64,000 nt of DNA. It comes from Alphaproteobacteria bacterium. Lineage in GTDB: Bacteria > Pseudomonadota > Alphaproteobacteria > Rhodospirillales > WMHbin7. This document shows positions 45,501 through 52,516 of this stretch, one piece after another. The notes under the pieces were generated by a model. It was not told the DNA's origin. It worked only from the letters and a program-made list of their open reading frames with translations, and made no database searches. The position numbers and the translations under genes are program-made. The DNA is taken from positions 434,001 through 498,000 of the forward strand of contig JADGAX010000002.1 in assembly GCA_015231795.1 (NCBI GenBank), read 5' to 3'. The stretch's first letter is position 1. Every line of letters starts with the position of its first letter.

Positions 45501-45932
45501 ACCCTGCCCGATCTGGACCAGTCCCTACGGATCAACGCCGCCAGCCGCTATCTGGCCCATGCCGCCGCCCATTGGTCCGAAGAGGCCCGCCTAGCCCTGA
45601 TCAGCGAAGTGCTCATGGTTCTTCAGGACACAGCGCTATCCCCGCTGTTCGGGGCCGGATCGCGGGCCGAAGCGCCGCTGGTGGGGCTGGTCGATGGGCG
45701 GGTTCTTTCAGGACAGGTGGACCGTCTGGCCAGAGTGGGGGACGAAATCTGGGTGGCCGATTTTAAAACCAACCGCCCCGTGCCCGCCGATGTTTCGGAA
45801 ATTCCAGGCGCCTATCTGCGCCAGATGGCGCTGTACCGGGCTGCGGCGCGGCTGCTCTGGCCTGATCTGGCCGTCCGCACGTTCCTGTTGTGGACCGATG
45901 GTCCGCTGCTTATGGAAATCAGGCCTTCCTGA
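42537..45932 (+). CDS. addA: Double-strand break repair helicase AddA
   Basis: UvrD-like ATP-dependent helicase and nuclease, partner of AddB. The 1131 residues have Walker A ASAGSGKT (26-33), LTYTKAAAAEMANRL (motif Ia), DEAQDTSPDQWDI (motif II), VGDVKQSIYSFQGA (motif III), VMTVHGAKGLQAPVV (motif V), VAMTRAEDRL (motif VI) and a C-terminal nuclease with VADFKTNRPVP. All helicase motifs look intact. The start ATG overlaps addB. The last 14 bases overlap the tail of tusA on the opposite strand. Confidence 0.96.
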   Translation: MSGLSLEAAREQRRAADAKASAWVSASAGSGKTKVLVDRLLTLLLAGAKPHRLLCLTYTKAAAAEMANRLSSMLSSWVTLPEADLTKSLEELLGQPPQADQLTRARRLFAQVLDAPGGLHIQTLHSFAQSLLARFPLEAGIAPHFTVMDERDQAQLLDEALQDVLNQARLGLDEPLALALEQVTARIHETRFADLMKELSSARARLARLLAAKGGVSGVMRDVRVHLGLHDAGETLETALLAACRETAFDQAGLKAALSALQQGSKTDMARGELMAIWMAASHQDRAAGFDAYAQAYLKQDMGPRQKMATKAAAEILPGIDEILLTEQARLLAVYEKLRAHKVALSTGALLTLADAVLDGYARLKERRGRLDYDDLIQAARRLIRQGTSWVLYKLDGGIDHVLIDEAQDTSPDQWDIVTSLCDEFFAGEGAGVQPRTVFAVGDVKQSIYSFQGADPSSFEIMRDRLSRQVPEGGGRWEPVDLVVSFRSTRAVLEAVDAVFAEGEALAGVDLGRGYKRHLAHRAKAGGVVDLWPPLEPRALDEPEPWNPPVERLRGDAPSTRMARLLARRIQAMVGGERLESQDRLIEPGDILVLVQRRGGFMADLVRALKSLGVPVAGVDRLVVTDQLAVADLMALARFALLPEDDLNLACVLKGPFLGFDEERLFQACHQRKASLWAALAEKDKGAHAWLGDLLPLAARLAPHDFFAHLLGPLGGRKALLARLGQEALDAVDEFMTLALDYERSHAPSLTGFLSWLEAGKVEIKRDPEPGSGGFVRVMTVHGAKGLQAPVVFLPDTLSASKGRDFLVWTAKGAEGLPLWAPSVADRCQAVTIAAEEAVQRRRQESHRLLYVAMTRAEDRLTIAGWQTSQTAPADAWYPLIKQGFLRVQAPETDDAWLAQDADSPGQKLWRLSCPQEEAGISKEKKATGQKKSRLPDWALLPVASEPLPLRPLIPSAPDYVEPLALSPLDPQNAQRFERGRLIHRLLQTLPDLDQSLRINAASRYLAHAAAHWSEEARLALISEVLMVLQDTALSPLFGAGSRAEAPLVGLVDGRVLSGQVDRLARVGDEIWVADFKTNRPVPADVSEIPGAYLRQMALYRAAARLLWPDLAVRTFLLWTDGPLLMEIRPS

Positions 45933-46173
45933 CCAGCAGGCGGTGAATGCCCAAGGGCGATTCAGAAGACTCTGGAAGAAAAGACAAGATTTCATGGCCC
46001 AGTCCCTTGAGGGAACGTGGAACATTCGTCAGTGGTTCTTGACCACAAAGACGAACTTCCAAAACTTCGCCAGGCCTCATCCGCTCTATTTTCAGTTTCG
46101 TTTTGACAAAGGTCATAGGGCATACTTCGCCCGTGATATCGATGAAGTAATCAGCATTGGCGGTTTCAGACAT
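45919..46173 (-). CDS. TusA-family sulfur carrier-like protein
   Basis: An 84-residue protein. The motif is GEVCPMTFVKTKLKIERM, where the Cys matches the persulfide-carrying Cys of TusA, but the usual Cys-Pro-x-Pro is Cys-Pro-Met-Thr. LEVRLCGQEPLTNVPRSL and GHEILSF follow. The ATG at 46173 has GGGA about 6 bases upstream; an ATG at 46209 would add 12 residues that look unlike the family. It may work in sulfur transfer for tRNA thiolation or cofactor assembly. It converges with and overlaps addA by 14 bases. Confidence 0.85.
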   Translation of the reverse strand: MSETANADYFIDITGEVCPMTFVKTKLKIERMRPGEVLEVRLCGQEPLTNVPRSLKGLGHEILSFLPESSESPLGIHRLLVRKA

Positions 46174-46222
46174 AAACTTTCCCGGAACACTAACTTTTGC
46201 AGTTGCCAAGAAATCAAAAAAG

Positions 46223-46245
46223 ATGTAGGGAGGTTAGGTCTACAT
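46223..46245. promoter_or_regulatory. Inverted repeat upstream of mucR
   Basis: ATGTAG (46223-46228) and CTACAT (46240-46245) are exact complements separated by 11 bases, 18 bases before the mucR start. The intervening region includes GGGAGG. MucR/Ros proteins commonly repress their own genes through AT-rich sites, so this may be an autoregulatory site. Inference only. Confidence 0.35.
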
Positions 46246-46262
46246 TATCAGGGGCCATTATA

Positions 46263-46685
46263 ATGTCCGGTCTGAACGAATCAAACGAAATGCTCTCGCT
46301 GACGGCGCGCATCGTGGCGGCCCATGTCTCCAACAATACAGTGGCGCTTAACGACCTGACGGGTCTCATTCACGATGTCTATCGCGCCTTGACGAATGTT
46401 GGCGCCGCCGCGCCGGCCCCGGAACGCCCCCAGCCCGCCGTGCCGGTCAAGAAGTCGGTCACCCCGGACTACATCATCTGCCTGGAAGACGGCAAAAAAC
46501 TTAAGATGCTGAAGCGCCACCTGAAAACGGCTTACGGCATGTCGCCCGAACAGTATCGCGAACGTTGGGGCCTGACGCCCGACTATCCGATGGTGGCCCC
46601 CAATTACGCCGAGCATCGCTCGAGCCTTGCCAAGAAGATCGGCCTGGGCACCAAGCCTCGCAAGCGCTCGCGCCGCCACGACTGA
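46263..46685 (+). CDS. mucR: Ros/MucR-family transcriptional regulator
   Basis: Zinc-finger-like DNA-binding protein of 140 residues that represses many genes in alphaproteobacteria (exopolysaccharide, motility, cell-cycle genes). The N-terminus (LSLTARIVAAHVSNNTVAL) is the oligomerisation part. The DNA-binding core is DYIICLEDGKKLKMLKRHL followed by YGMSPEQYRERWGL. The second Cys of the Ros finger is replaced by Asp, as in many MucR proteins. The ATG at 46263 is preferred over an upstream frame. A strong terminator follows the stop. Confidence 0.93.
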   Translation: MSGLNESNEMLSLTARIVAAHVSNNTVALNDLTGLIHDVYRALTNVGAAAPAPERPQPAVPVKKSVTPDYIICLEDGKKLKMLKRHLKTAYGMSPEQYRERWGLTPDYPMVAPNYAEHRSSLAKKIGLGTKPRKRSRRHD

Positions 46686-46707
46686 AGTTAACGTTTCATG
46701 ACGAGCG

Positions 46708-46733
46708 AAGGGCGCCTTGCGGGCGCCCTTTTG
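46708..46733 (+). terminator. Rho-independent terminator after mucR
   Basis: AAGGGCGCC (46708-46716) pairs with GGCGCCCTT (46722-46730) around TTGCG. A short T run follows. It separates mucR from fur. Confidence 0.8.
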
Positions 46734-46758
46734 CTTCTGGCCGGTTCTCGGTTATAGT
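46731..46758 (+). promoter_or_regulatory. Predicted promoter of fur
   Basis: TTGCTT (46731-46736), 16-base spacer, TATAGT (46753-46758), 33 bases before the ATG. It lies partly in the tail of the mucR terminator. The string TTATAGTCT also occurs before mlaA. Confidence 0.45.
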
Positions 46759-46791
46759 CTTCGACCGTTTGCGTTTATTGACGAAGGAAAC

Positions 46792-47211
46792 ATGGCCTCG
46801 CGTCTCGAGGAACGTTGTATCGAACAGGGTTTGAAGATGACCGGCCAACGCCGCGTGATCGCCCGTGTGCTGTCGGATGCCGAAGACCATCCCGATGTCG
46901 AGGAAGTGTATCGACGGGCCAGCGGCATCGACCCCAAGATCAGCATCGCCACCGTCTACCGCACCGTCCGCCTGTTCGAGGAATCCGGCATTCTGGAGCG
47001 TCACGATTTTGGCGACGGCCGCGCCCGCTACGAGCGTCACCCCACCCAGCATCACGACCACCTGATCGATACCAGCACGGGACGGGTGATCGAATTCCAA
47101 AGCGGCGAGATCGAGTCTTTGCAACGCGAGATCGCCAAGCGTCTGGGTTTCAAGCTGACCGGACATCGGCTGGAACTGTTTGGCGTTCCCATCAAGGACG
47201 GCGACGCCTAA
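46792..47211 (+). CDS. fur: Fur-family metal-responsive regulator
   Basis: A 139-residue repressor of the Fur/Mur group. DNA-binding helices include GLKMTGQRRVIARVLSDAE and the recognition segment SIATVYRTVRLFEE. The metal-sensing region is RHDFGDGRARYE followed by HHDHLIDTSTGRVIEF. The C-terminal Cys pairs of many Fur proteins are missing, as in rhizobial Fur/Mur proteins that sense iron or manganese. The ATG at 46792 follows GAAGGAAA; the frame is open upstream to 46717. The olsB gene begins 29 bases after the stop. Confidence 0.9.
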   Translation: MASRLEERCIEQGLKMTGQRRVIARVLSDAEDHPDVEEVYRRASGIDPKISIATVYRTVRLFEESGILERHDFGDGRARYERHPTQHHDHLIDTSTGRVIEFQSGEIESLQREIAKRLGFKLTGHRLELFGVPIKDGDA

Positions 47212-47240
47212 GCGTGGCCGCCAAAGAAGGTCGAGGTTTC

Positions 47241-48050
47241 ATGCCGACACAAGCATCACCCGCCATCCGCGCCGGCCGCTTGGAAGTGCGCTTGGCCGAA
47301 TCCTTGGCCGAGATCGACGCCTCGCAGGCCCTGCGTTACCGTGTCTTCTATGACGAAATGGGGGCCAAGCCTTCCCCGGACATGGCCGCCAAGGCCCGCG
47401 ATTTCGACGCCTTCGACGAGGTGTGCGACCATCTGCTGGTTCTTGATCACGGCAAGGAAGAAGGGGCGGCAATCCAGGTGGTCGGCACCTACCGTCTGAT
47501 GCGCCGCGAGCACGCCCTGAAGGCGGGGCGTTTCTATTCGTCGGGCGAATATGACATCACCTCCATCCTGGCCCATCCCAAGCCGATCATGGAATTGGGA
47601 CGCTCTTGCGTCGATGCCGCCTATCGCACGCGGGCCAGCACCATGCAGCTTTTGTGGGCGGGCATCGCCGCCTATGTCTTCAAGCACGGCATCGACGTCA
47701 TGTTCGGCTGCGCCAGCCTGCACGGCACCGATCCCAAGGCGCTGTCGGTGCCACTGTCCTACCTGCATCATTTCTGCCAAGCGCCGCAAGCTCTGTGCCC
47801 CAGGGCTTTGCCCGCCCTGTATACCAACATGAACCTGCTGCCCAAGGACGCCATCGACGAAAAATCCGCCCTGGCCGAACTGCCGCCTCTGATCAAGGGC
47901 TATCTGCGCCTGGGCGGTTTCGTGGGCGACGGCGCGGTGATCGATCACCAGTTCAACACCACCGATGTGGCGGTGATCGTCAAGACCGACATGGTGGCCG
48001 AGAAATACTACAAGCATTACGAACGCACGGCCGGATCGGGAGAGGCTTGA
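47241..48050 (+). CDS. olsB: Ornithine-lipid 3-hydroxyacyltransferase OlsB-like (GNAT fold)
   Basis: Attaches a 3-hydroxyacyl chain to ornithine, giving lyso-ornithine lipid, a phosphorus-free membrane lipid made under phosphate limitation. The 269 residues resemble the OlsB/hemolysin-type acyltransferases: ALRYRVFYDEMGA, VVGTYRLMRREHALKAGRFY, IMELGRSCVDAAYRTRAS and FGCASLHGTDP. It is followed after 10 bases by the acyltransferase gene, the olsBA order known from Rhodobacter. Activity on ornithine is inferred from that pairing. Confidence 0.85.
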   Translation: MPTQASPAIRAGRLEVRLAESLAEIDASQALRYRVFYDEMGAKPSPDMAAKARDFDAFDEVCDHLLVLDHGKEEGAAIQVVGTYRLMRREHALKAGRFYSSGEYDITSILAHPKPIMELGRSCVDAAYRTRASTMQLLWAGIAAYVFKHGIDVMFGCASLHGTDPKALSVPLSYLHHFCQAPQALCPRALPALYTNMNLLPKDAIDEKSALAELPPLIKGYLRLGGFVGDGAVIDHQFNTTDVAVIVKTDMVAEKYYKHYERTAGSGEA

Positions 48051-48060
48051 CCCACCCGCC

Positions 48061-48888
48061 ATGGTTTCCACCGCAAGCGCCGCCATCCGCCTCTCCTTGT
48101 TCATCGCCTGGACATTGCTGTGCCTTGTTCCCTATTTGCTTTTGATGATCCTAAGGGCCGAGGGCGGGCTTTGCCTGTTCTACTGGCGGATCGTTTGCCG
48201 CATCACCGGGTTGAATGTCGCCGTTTTCGGACAGATGACCACTGAGCGCCCGGCGCTGTTCGTTTCGAATCACGTTTCCTATCTGGACATTCTGGTGCTG
48301 GGCGGTTTGATCCGGGCCAGTTTCGTGGCCAAAAGCGAGGTCGCCGGTTGGCCGGGGATCAACATCATCGCCAGATTGGGGCGCACCATTTTCGTCGAGC
48401 GGCGGCCCGTGCGCGCCGCCAAGCAAACCGGCCAACTGGCCAGACGACTTCTTAAAGGCGACTCGTTGATCGTGTTTCCTGAAGGAACCAGCACTGACGG
48501 CAACCGGCTGATGCCGTTCAAAAGCACGCTGTTTTCTGCGGCTGAAATCGAGATCAACGGCCAACCGGTCTTGGTGCAGCCTCTGACCATCACCTATACG
48601 CGCCTGAATGGCATGCCGATGGGCCGGGTGCTGCGCCCCCTCTACGCCTGGTATGGCGACATGAGTTTGGCGCCACATCTATGGAAAGTGCTGGGTCTGG
48701 GCCAGGCCCAGGTCGAAGTGGAATTCCATCCGCCGGTGCGTCTGACCGATTACGCCACGCGCAAAGGCTTGGCTTTGCATTGCCACCGCGCGGTCAGACA
48801 CGGCCTGTCGCGCGGCCTTTCCGGACGCAGAGACGAACCCGTTCGCACAAAAGCCCCGCAATCAGCTACAGTCGACGCCCATGGCTAA
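48061..48888 (+). CDS. olsA: 1-acyl acyltransferase (OlsA/PlsC family)
   Basis: Membrane-associated acyltransferase that would O-acylate lyso-ornithine lipid or lysophosphatidic acid. The 275 residues have an N-terminal helix (LSLFIAWTLLCLVPYLLLMI), the catalytic SNHVSYLDILVLGG (His-x4-Asp) and VFPEGTSTDGNRL. By motif it could equally be PlsC; the partner olsB upstream favours ornithine lipid. Its last 8 bases overlap the miaB start. Confidence 0.85.
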   Translation: MVSTASAAIRLSLFIAWTLLCLVPYLLLMILRAEGGLCLFYWRIVCRITGLNVAVFGQMTTERPALFVSNHVSYLDILVLGGLIRASFVAKSEVAGWPGINIIARLGRTIFVERRPVRAAKQTGQLARRLLKGDSLIVFPEGTSTDGNRLMPFKSTLFSAAEIEINGQPVLVQPLTITYTRLNGMPMGRVLRPLYAWYGDMSLAPHLWKVLGLGQAQVEVEFHPPVRLTDYATRKGLALHCHRAVRHGLSRGLSGRRDEPVRTKAPQSATVDAHG

Positions 48889-50191
48889 GAAATTGCACAT
48901 CAAGACCTATGGCTGCCAGATGAACGCCTATGATTCGGCGCGCATGTACGACGTGCTGGCTCCCTTGGGCTACGAGCCGACCGACACGCCCGATGGGGCG
49001 GACATGGTGATCTTGAACACCTGCCACATCCGCGAAAAAGCCGCCGAAAAGGTGTTTTCGGAACTGGGCCGCTTAAAGCGTTTGAAAGCGGATGGCCAGC
49101 CGATGATCTTGGCCGTTGGCGGCTGCGTCGCCCAGGCCGAGGGCGACCATATCTTGAAGCGTGCGCCGCAGGTCGATCTGGTTTTTGGTCCGCAAAGCTA
49201 TCACCGCCTGCCCGAACTGGTGGCCAGAGCCGAGCGCCAGCGCGGCCAAGGTGTGCTGGACATCGACATTCTGCCCGAGCCGAAATTCGATCAATTGCCC
49301 GAAAGCGGGGCCAGGGGTCCCGCCGCCTTCATCGCCATCCAGGAAGGCTGCGACCGTTTTTGCACCTACTGCGTGGTGCCCTATACCAGGGGCGCCGAAT
49401 ATTGCAGGCCCGCCGCCGACATTCTGGCCGAAGCCGGGCATCTGGCCGCCAGCGGCACGCGGGAACTGACGCTGCTGGGGCAGAATGTGAATGCTTGGCA
49501 GCAAGGCGGGCTGGGGCTGGGCCGCCTGATCCGCCAAGTGGCGGCCATACCCGGCATCGAGCGCGTGCGCTACACCACCTCGCATCCGGCCCATGTCGAT
49601 GAGGAACTGATCGAGGCCCATGCGAACGAAGCCAAGCTGATGCCTTATCTGCATCTGCCGGTGCAATCGGGGTCGGACAAGATTCTGAAGGCGATGAATC
49701 GCGGCCACGATGCCGATGATTACCGGCTGCTGGCCCATCGCCTGAAAAGCGCAAGGTCCGACTTGGCCTTGTCGTCCGATTTCATCGTGGGTTTTCCCGG
49801 CGAAAGCGAAGCCGATTTCCAGGCCACGCTGGACTTGATCGACGAAGTGGGCTTCGTGCTGGCCTACTCCTTCAAATTCAGCCCGCGTCCCGGCACCGGG
49901 GCCGCCGTCATGGATGGGCAGGTGCCCGAAGAGGTGAAGACCGAACGCTTGGCCCGCCTGCAAACCAAGCTGGAAGCCATCCAGGCCAATTGGTACCAAA
50001 CCATGGTGGGCCGCGACATGGATGTTTTGTTCGACCGCGTCGGACGCCACAAGGGTCAGTTGCTGGGCCGCAGTCCCTTCATGCAGCCGGTGCATGTGAA
50101 GGCGCCGGAAAGTCTGATGGGCGGGCTGGCCAAGGTGCGCATTCTGGAAAGCCACGCCAACAGTTTGGCGGGCATGCTGGTGGCGGCATGA
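48881..50191 (+). CDS. miaB: tRNA-2-methylthio-N6-dimethylallyladenosine synthase MiaB
   Basis: Radical-SAM methylthiotransferase that modifies A37 of tRNAs reading codons starting with U. The 436 residues have the N-terminal cluster cysteines in YGCQMNAYDS, NTCHIREKA and GGCVAQAEG, the radical SAM motif CDRFCTYCVVPYTRG and the TRAM domain at the C-terminus. All six cluster cysteines are visible. The start overlaps olsA by 8 bases; the stop overlaps phoH by 4. It heads the conserved miaB-phoH-ybeY-corC-lnt run. Confidence 0.97.
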   Translation: MAKKLHIKTYGCQMNAYDSARMYDVLAPLGYEPTDTPDGADMVILNTCHIREKAAEKVFSELGRLKRLKADGQPMILAVGGCVAQAEGDHILKRAPQVDLVFGPQSYHRLPELVARAERQRGQGVLDIDILPEPKFDQLPESGARGPAAFIAIQEGCDRFCTYCVVPYTRGAEYCRPAADILAEAGHLAASGTRELTLLGQNVNAWQQGGLGLGRLIRQVAAIPGIERVRYTTSHPAHVDEELIEAHANEAKLMPYLHLPVQSGSDKILKAMNRGHDADDYRLLAHRLKSARSDLALSSDFIVGFPGESEADFQATLDLIDEVGFVLAYSFKFSPRPGTGAAVMDGQVPEEVKTERLARLQTKLEAIQANWYQTMVGRDMDVLFDRVGRHKGQLLGRSPFMQPVHVKAPESLMGGLAKVRILESHANSLAGMLVAA

Positions 50192-51144
50192 AGACGCAGG
50201 AACTGACCTTCGCCGACAATGGCCGGCTGCGCGTCATGCTGGGGCCGCACAATCTGAATCTGGAACGATTGGCTAGGCGGGCGGGCATTCAGGCCACCAG
50301 CCGCGGCAACAAGATCACGCTGAAGGGACCCGCCGACAGTTTGGCCGAGGTCGAGGCGGCGTTGCTGAGCCTGTGGGAACGCGCGGGCCAGGACGGCGTT
50401 CTGGAAACCGCCGACGTCGATGCCGCCCTGCGTCTGTCCGAAGGCGGGGCGGGCGATGTGTCGGGCCTGATCATCCGCACCAAAAAGCGCGTCATCCATC
50501 CGCGCAGCCCCAATCAGGCCGCCTATGTGCAGGCCTTGAAAAGTTGCGACCTGGCTTTCGGGCTGGGACCGGCGGGGACAGGCAAAACCTATCTGGCCGT
50601 CGCCAAGGCGGTGGCGCAGCTGATCCGCGGCGATGTCGAGCGCATCGTGCTGTCGCGCCCGGCGGTCGAGGCGGGCGAACGGCTGGGCTTCCTGCCTGGA
50701 GACCTGCGCGAAAAGGTCGACCCCTATCTGCGCCCGCTTTACGACGCGCTCTACGACATGCTGCCCGCCGACCAAGTGAAGAAGAAACTGGAATCGGGCG
50801 AGATCGAAGTGGCTCCCCTGGCCTTCATGCGCGGGCGCACGCTGGCCAACGCCTTCGTCATTCTGGATGAGGCGCAAAACACCTCGCCCATGCAGATGAA
50901 GATGTTTCTGACCCGTTTGGGCGAAGGATCGCGCATGGCGGTGACGGGCGATCCCAGCCAGATCGATCTGCCTGCGGGCCAGGCCTCCGGCCTGTTGGAC
51001 GCCCTGGAGACGCTGAAAGGGGTGACGGGCGTGGGCGTCGTGCGCTTCGGCGCCGAAGACGTGGTGCGCCACGATTTGGTGACGCGCATCGTGAAAGCCT
51101 ACGAAGCCAAAGAGAAAAAGCGGGAGAGAGCCAGACATGGCTAG
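50188..51144 (+). CDS. phoL: PhoH-like ATPase (PhoL type)
   Basis: Cytoplasmic ATPase of 318 residues related to PhoH and linked to RNA handling with YbeY. Walker A is GPAGTGKTYLAVAKAV. Further on, VLSRPAVEAGERLGFLPGDL and Walker B VILDEAQNTSPMQMKMFLTR are family hallmarks, then MAVTGDPSQIDLP. The start overlaps the miaB stop as ATGA, and the stop lies 8 bases inside ybeY. Confidence 0.95.
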   Translation: MKTQELTFADNGRLRVMLGPHNLNLERLARRAGIQATSRGNKITLKGPADSLAEVEAALLSLWERAGQDGVLETADVDAALRLSEGGAGDVSGLIIRTKKRVIHPRSPNQAAYVQALKSCDLAFGLGPAGTGKTYLAVAKAVAQLIRGDVERIVLSRPAVEAGERLGFLPGDLREKVDPYLRPLYDALYDMLPADQVKKKLESGEIEVAPLAFMRGRTLANAFVILDEAQNTSPMQMKMFLTRLGEGSRMAVTGDPSQIDLPAGQASGLLDALETLKGVTGVGVVRFGAEDVVRHDLVTRIVKAYEAKEKKRERARHG

Positions 51145-51622
51145 CCTTGTCCTTTCCTTGCGCGTCGAAGACGCTGGCTGGAAGAAGAAATTGAAGGCGC
51201 CCGCCAAATTGCTGGGCGCCGCCGCGAAGAAAGCCGTGCTGATGGGGGCCAAGGATCTGTCGGGCAAGGTGGAGATCGCGGCCCTGCTGTCATGCGACGA
51301 CGAGGTCAAGGCGCTGAACAAGCAATGGCGGGGCAAGGCCAAGCCCACCAATGTTCTCTCCTTTCCAGCGCTTGCGGAATCGTCGCCGCCGGGCGGCCCG
51401 GTTTTTCTGGGCGATCTGGTTTTGGCGCTGGAGACCATCGAGCGCGAGGCCCTTCAGCAAGGCAAAAGTTTCGAGGCTCATGTCGTTCACCTGACGGTTC
51501 ACGGTGTTCTGCATCTGCTGGGCTATGACCATCTGGACGGCGAGCAGGCTCGCCAGATGGAGGGATTGGAGCAAGACGTCATGACGTCTTTGGGTTATCC
51601 TGACCCCTACCTTGAGGGATAA
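51137..51622 (+). CDS. ybeY: rRNA maturation endoribonuclease YbeY
   Basis: Zinc-dependent RNase acting in 16S rRNA 3' end maturation and ribosome quality control. The 161 residues contain the family zinc site HGVLHLLGYDHLDG with three His, and NKQWRGKAKPTNVLSFPA upstream. Complete for the family. It overlaps phoL by 8 bases and ends 6 bases before corC. Confidence 0.96.
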   Translation: MASLVLSLRVEDAGWKKKLKAPAKLLGAAAKKAVLMGAKDLSGKVEIAALLSCDDEVKALNKQWRGKAKPTNVLSFPALAESSPPGGPVFLGDLVLALETIEREALQQGKSFEAHVVHLTVHGVLHLLGYDHLDGEQARQMEGLEQDVMTSLGYPDPYLEG

Positions 51623-51628
51623 AAAAAG

Positions 51629-52516
51629 ATGGACGATGGCAGTAGTCGGTTCTTCGGCTTTTTCGGACGCTGGCTGAAGGAGTTCCAGAAGGGAAAGCAA
51701 GGCGAATCATCGACCGGGCTTGAGACTCTGGAAGAACTGATCGAGGAGCGCGAGGAAAACGAAGAGCCGTTGGACGCGCACGAACGCCGCTTGCTGGGCA
51801 ATGTGCTGCGCCTGCGCGACGTGACCGCCTATGACGTGATGGTCCCCAGGGCCGACATCGTGGGCGTGCCCTCGACGCTGACCCTTCCCGAACTGCTGGA
51901 AGTTTTCACCCGCGAGGGTCATTCGCGCATGCCGGTCTATCGCGGCACCATGGACGATGCGGTCGGCATGGTTCACATCAAGGACGTTCTGGCCGCCGAA
52001 ATTTCGGGCCAGCCCTTTCAACTGGGCCGCATCATCCGTCGCGTACTGTTCGTGGCCCCCTCGATGCGCGTCCTCGACCTACTGCTGGAAATGCGCATCA
52101 AGCGCATGCATCTGGCCCTGGTGGTCGATGAATATGGCGGCATCGACGGGCTGATCACCATCGAAGACTTGGTCGAGCAGATCGTGGGCGAGATCGAGGA
52201 CGAGCATGACGAAATGAACGCGCCCGACATCGTGCGCAGGCCCGACGGCCATCTGGATGCCGACGCAAGGGCCACTGTGGAAGAGTTGGAAGAATTGGTC
52301 GGCCCCCTTCTAAGCCAGGAAGAGCGCGACGAGATCGACACGTTGGGCGGCCTGGTGGTGGCGCTGGCGGGTCATGTGCCCGCACGCGGCGAATTGATCC
52401 GCCACCAGTCGGGCATGGAATTCGAAGTGCTGGAAGCCGATCCCAGGCGCGTGCGTCGCCTGCGCATCCGAAGGCCGACAGCCGACGCGGACGCGCCGCA
52501 GGCCGAGGTTTCGTGA
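51629..52516 (+). CDS. CorC/TlyC-type CBS-domain protein
   Basis: A 295-residue cytoplasmic protein with two CBS domains (DVMVPRADIVGVPSTLTL, then LVVDEYGGIDGLITIEDLVE) and a C-terminal CorC_HlyC domain (LGGLVVALAGHVPARGEL). CorC has been linked to Mg2+ and Co2+ efflux. The haemolysin label TlyC of some annotations is not supported by context. It lacks the DUF21 membrane domain of larger homologues. Conserved between ybeY and lnt. The stop overlaps the lnt start. Confidence 0.92.
   Translation: MDDGSSRFFGFFGRWLKEFQKGKQGESSTGLETLEELIEEREENEEPLDAHERRLLGNVLRLRDVTAYDVMVPRADIVGVPSTLTLPELLEVFTREGHSRMPVYRGTMDDAVGMVHIKDVLAAEISGQPFQLGRIIRRVLFVAPSMRVLDLLLEMRIKRMHLALVVDEYGGIDGLITIEDLVEQIVGEIEDEHDEMNAPDIVRRPDGHLDADARATVEELEELVGPLLSQEERDEIDTLGGLVVALAGHVPARGELIRHQSGMEFEVLEADPRRVRRLRIRRPTADADAPQAEVS

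Noticed and set aside
51629-52516. Haemolysin (TlyC) call
   Set aside because: The protein is cytoplasmic with CBS and CorC domains in a housekeeping operon; the haemolysin name is a historical label.
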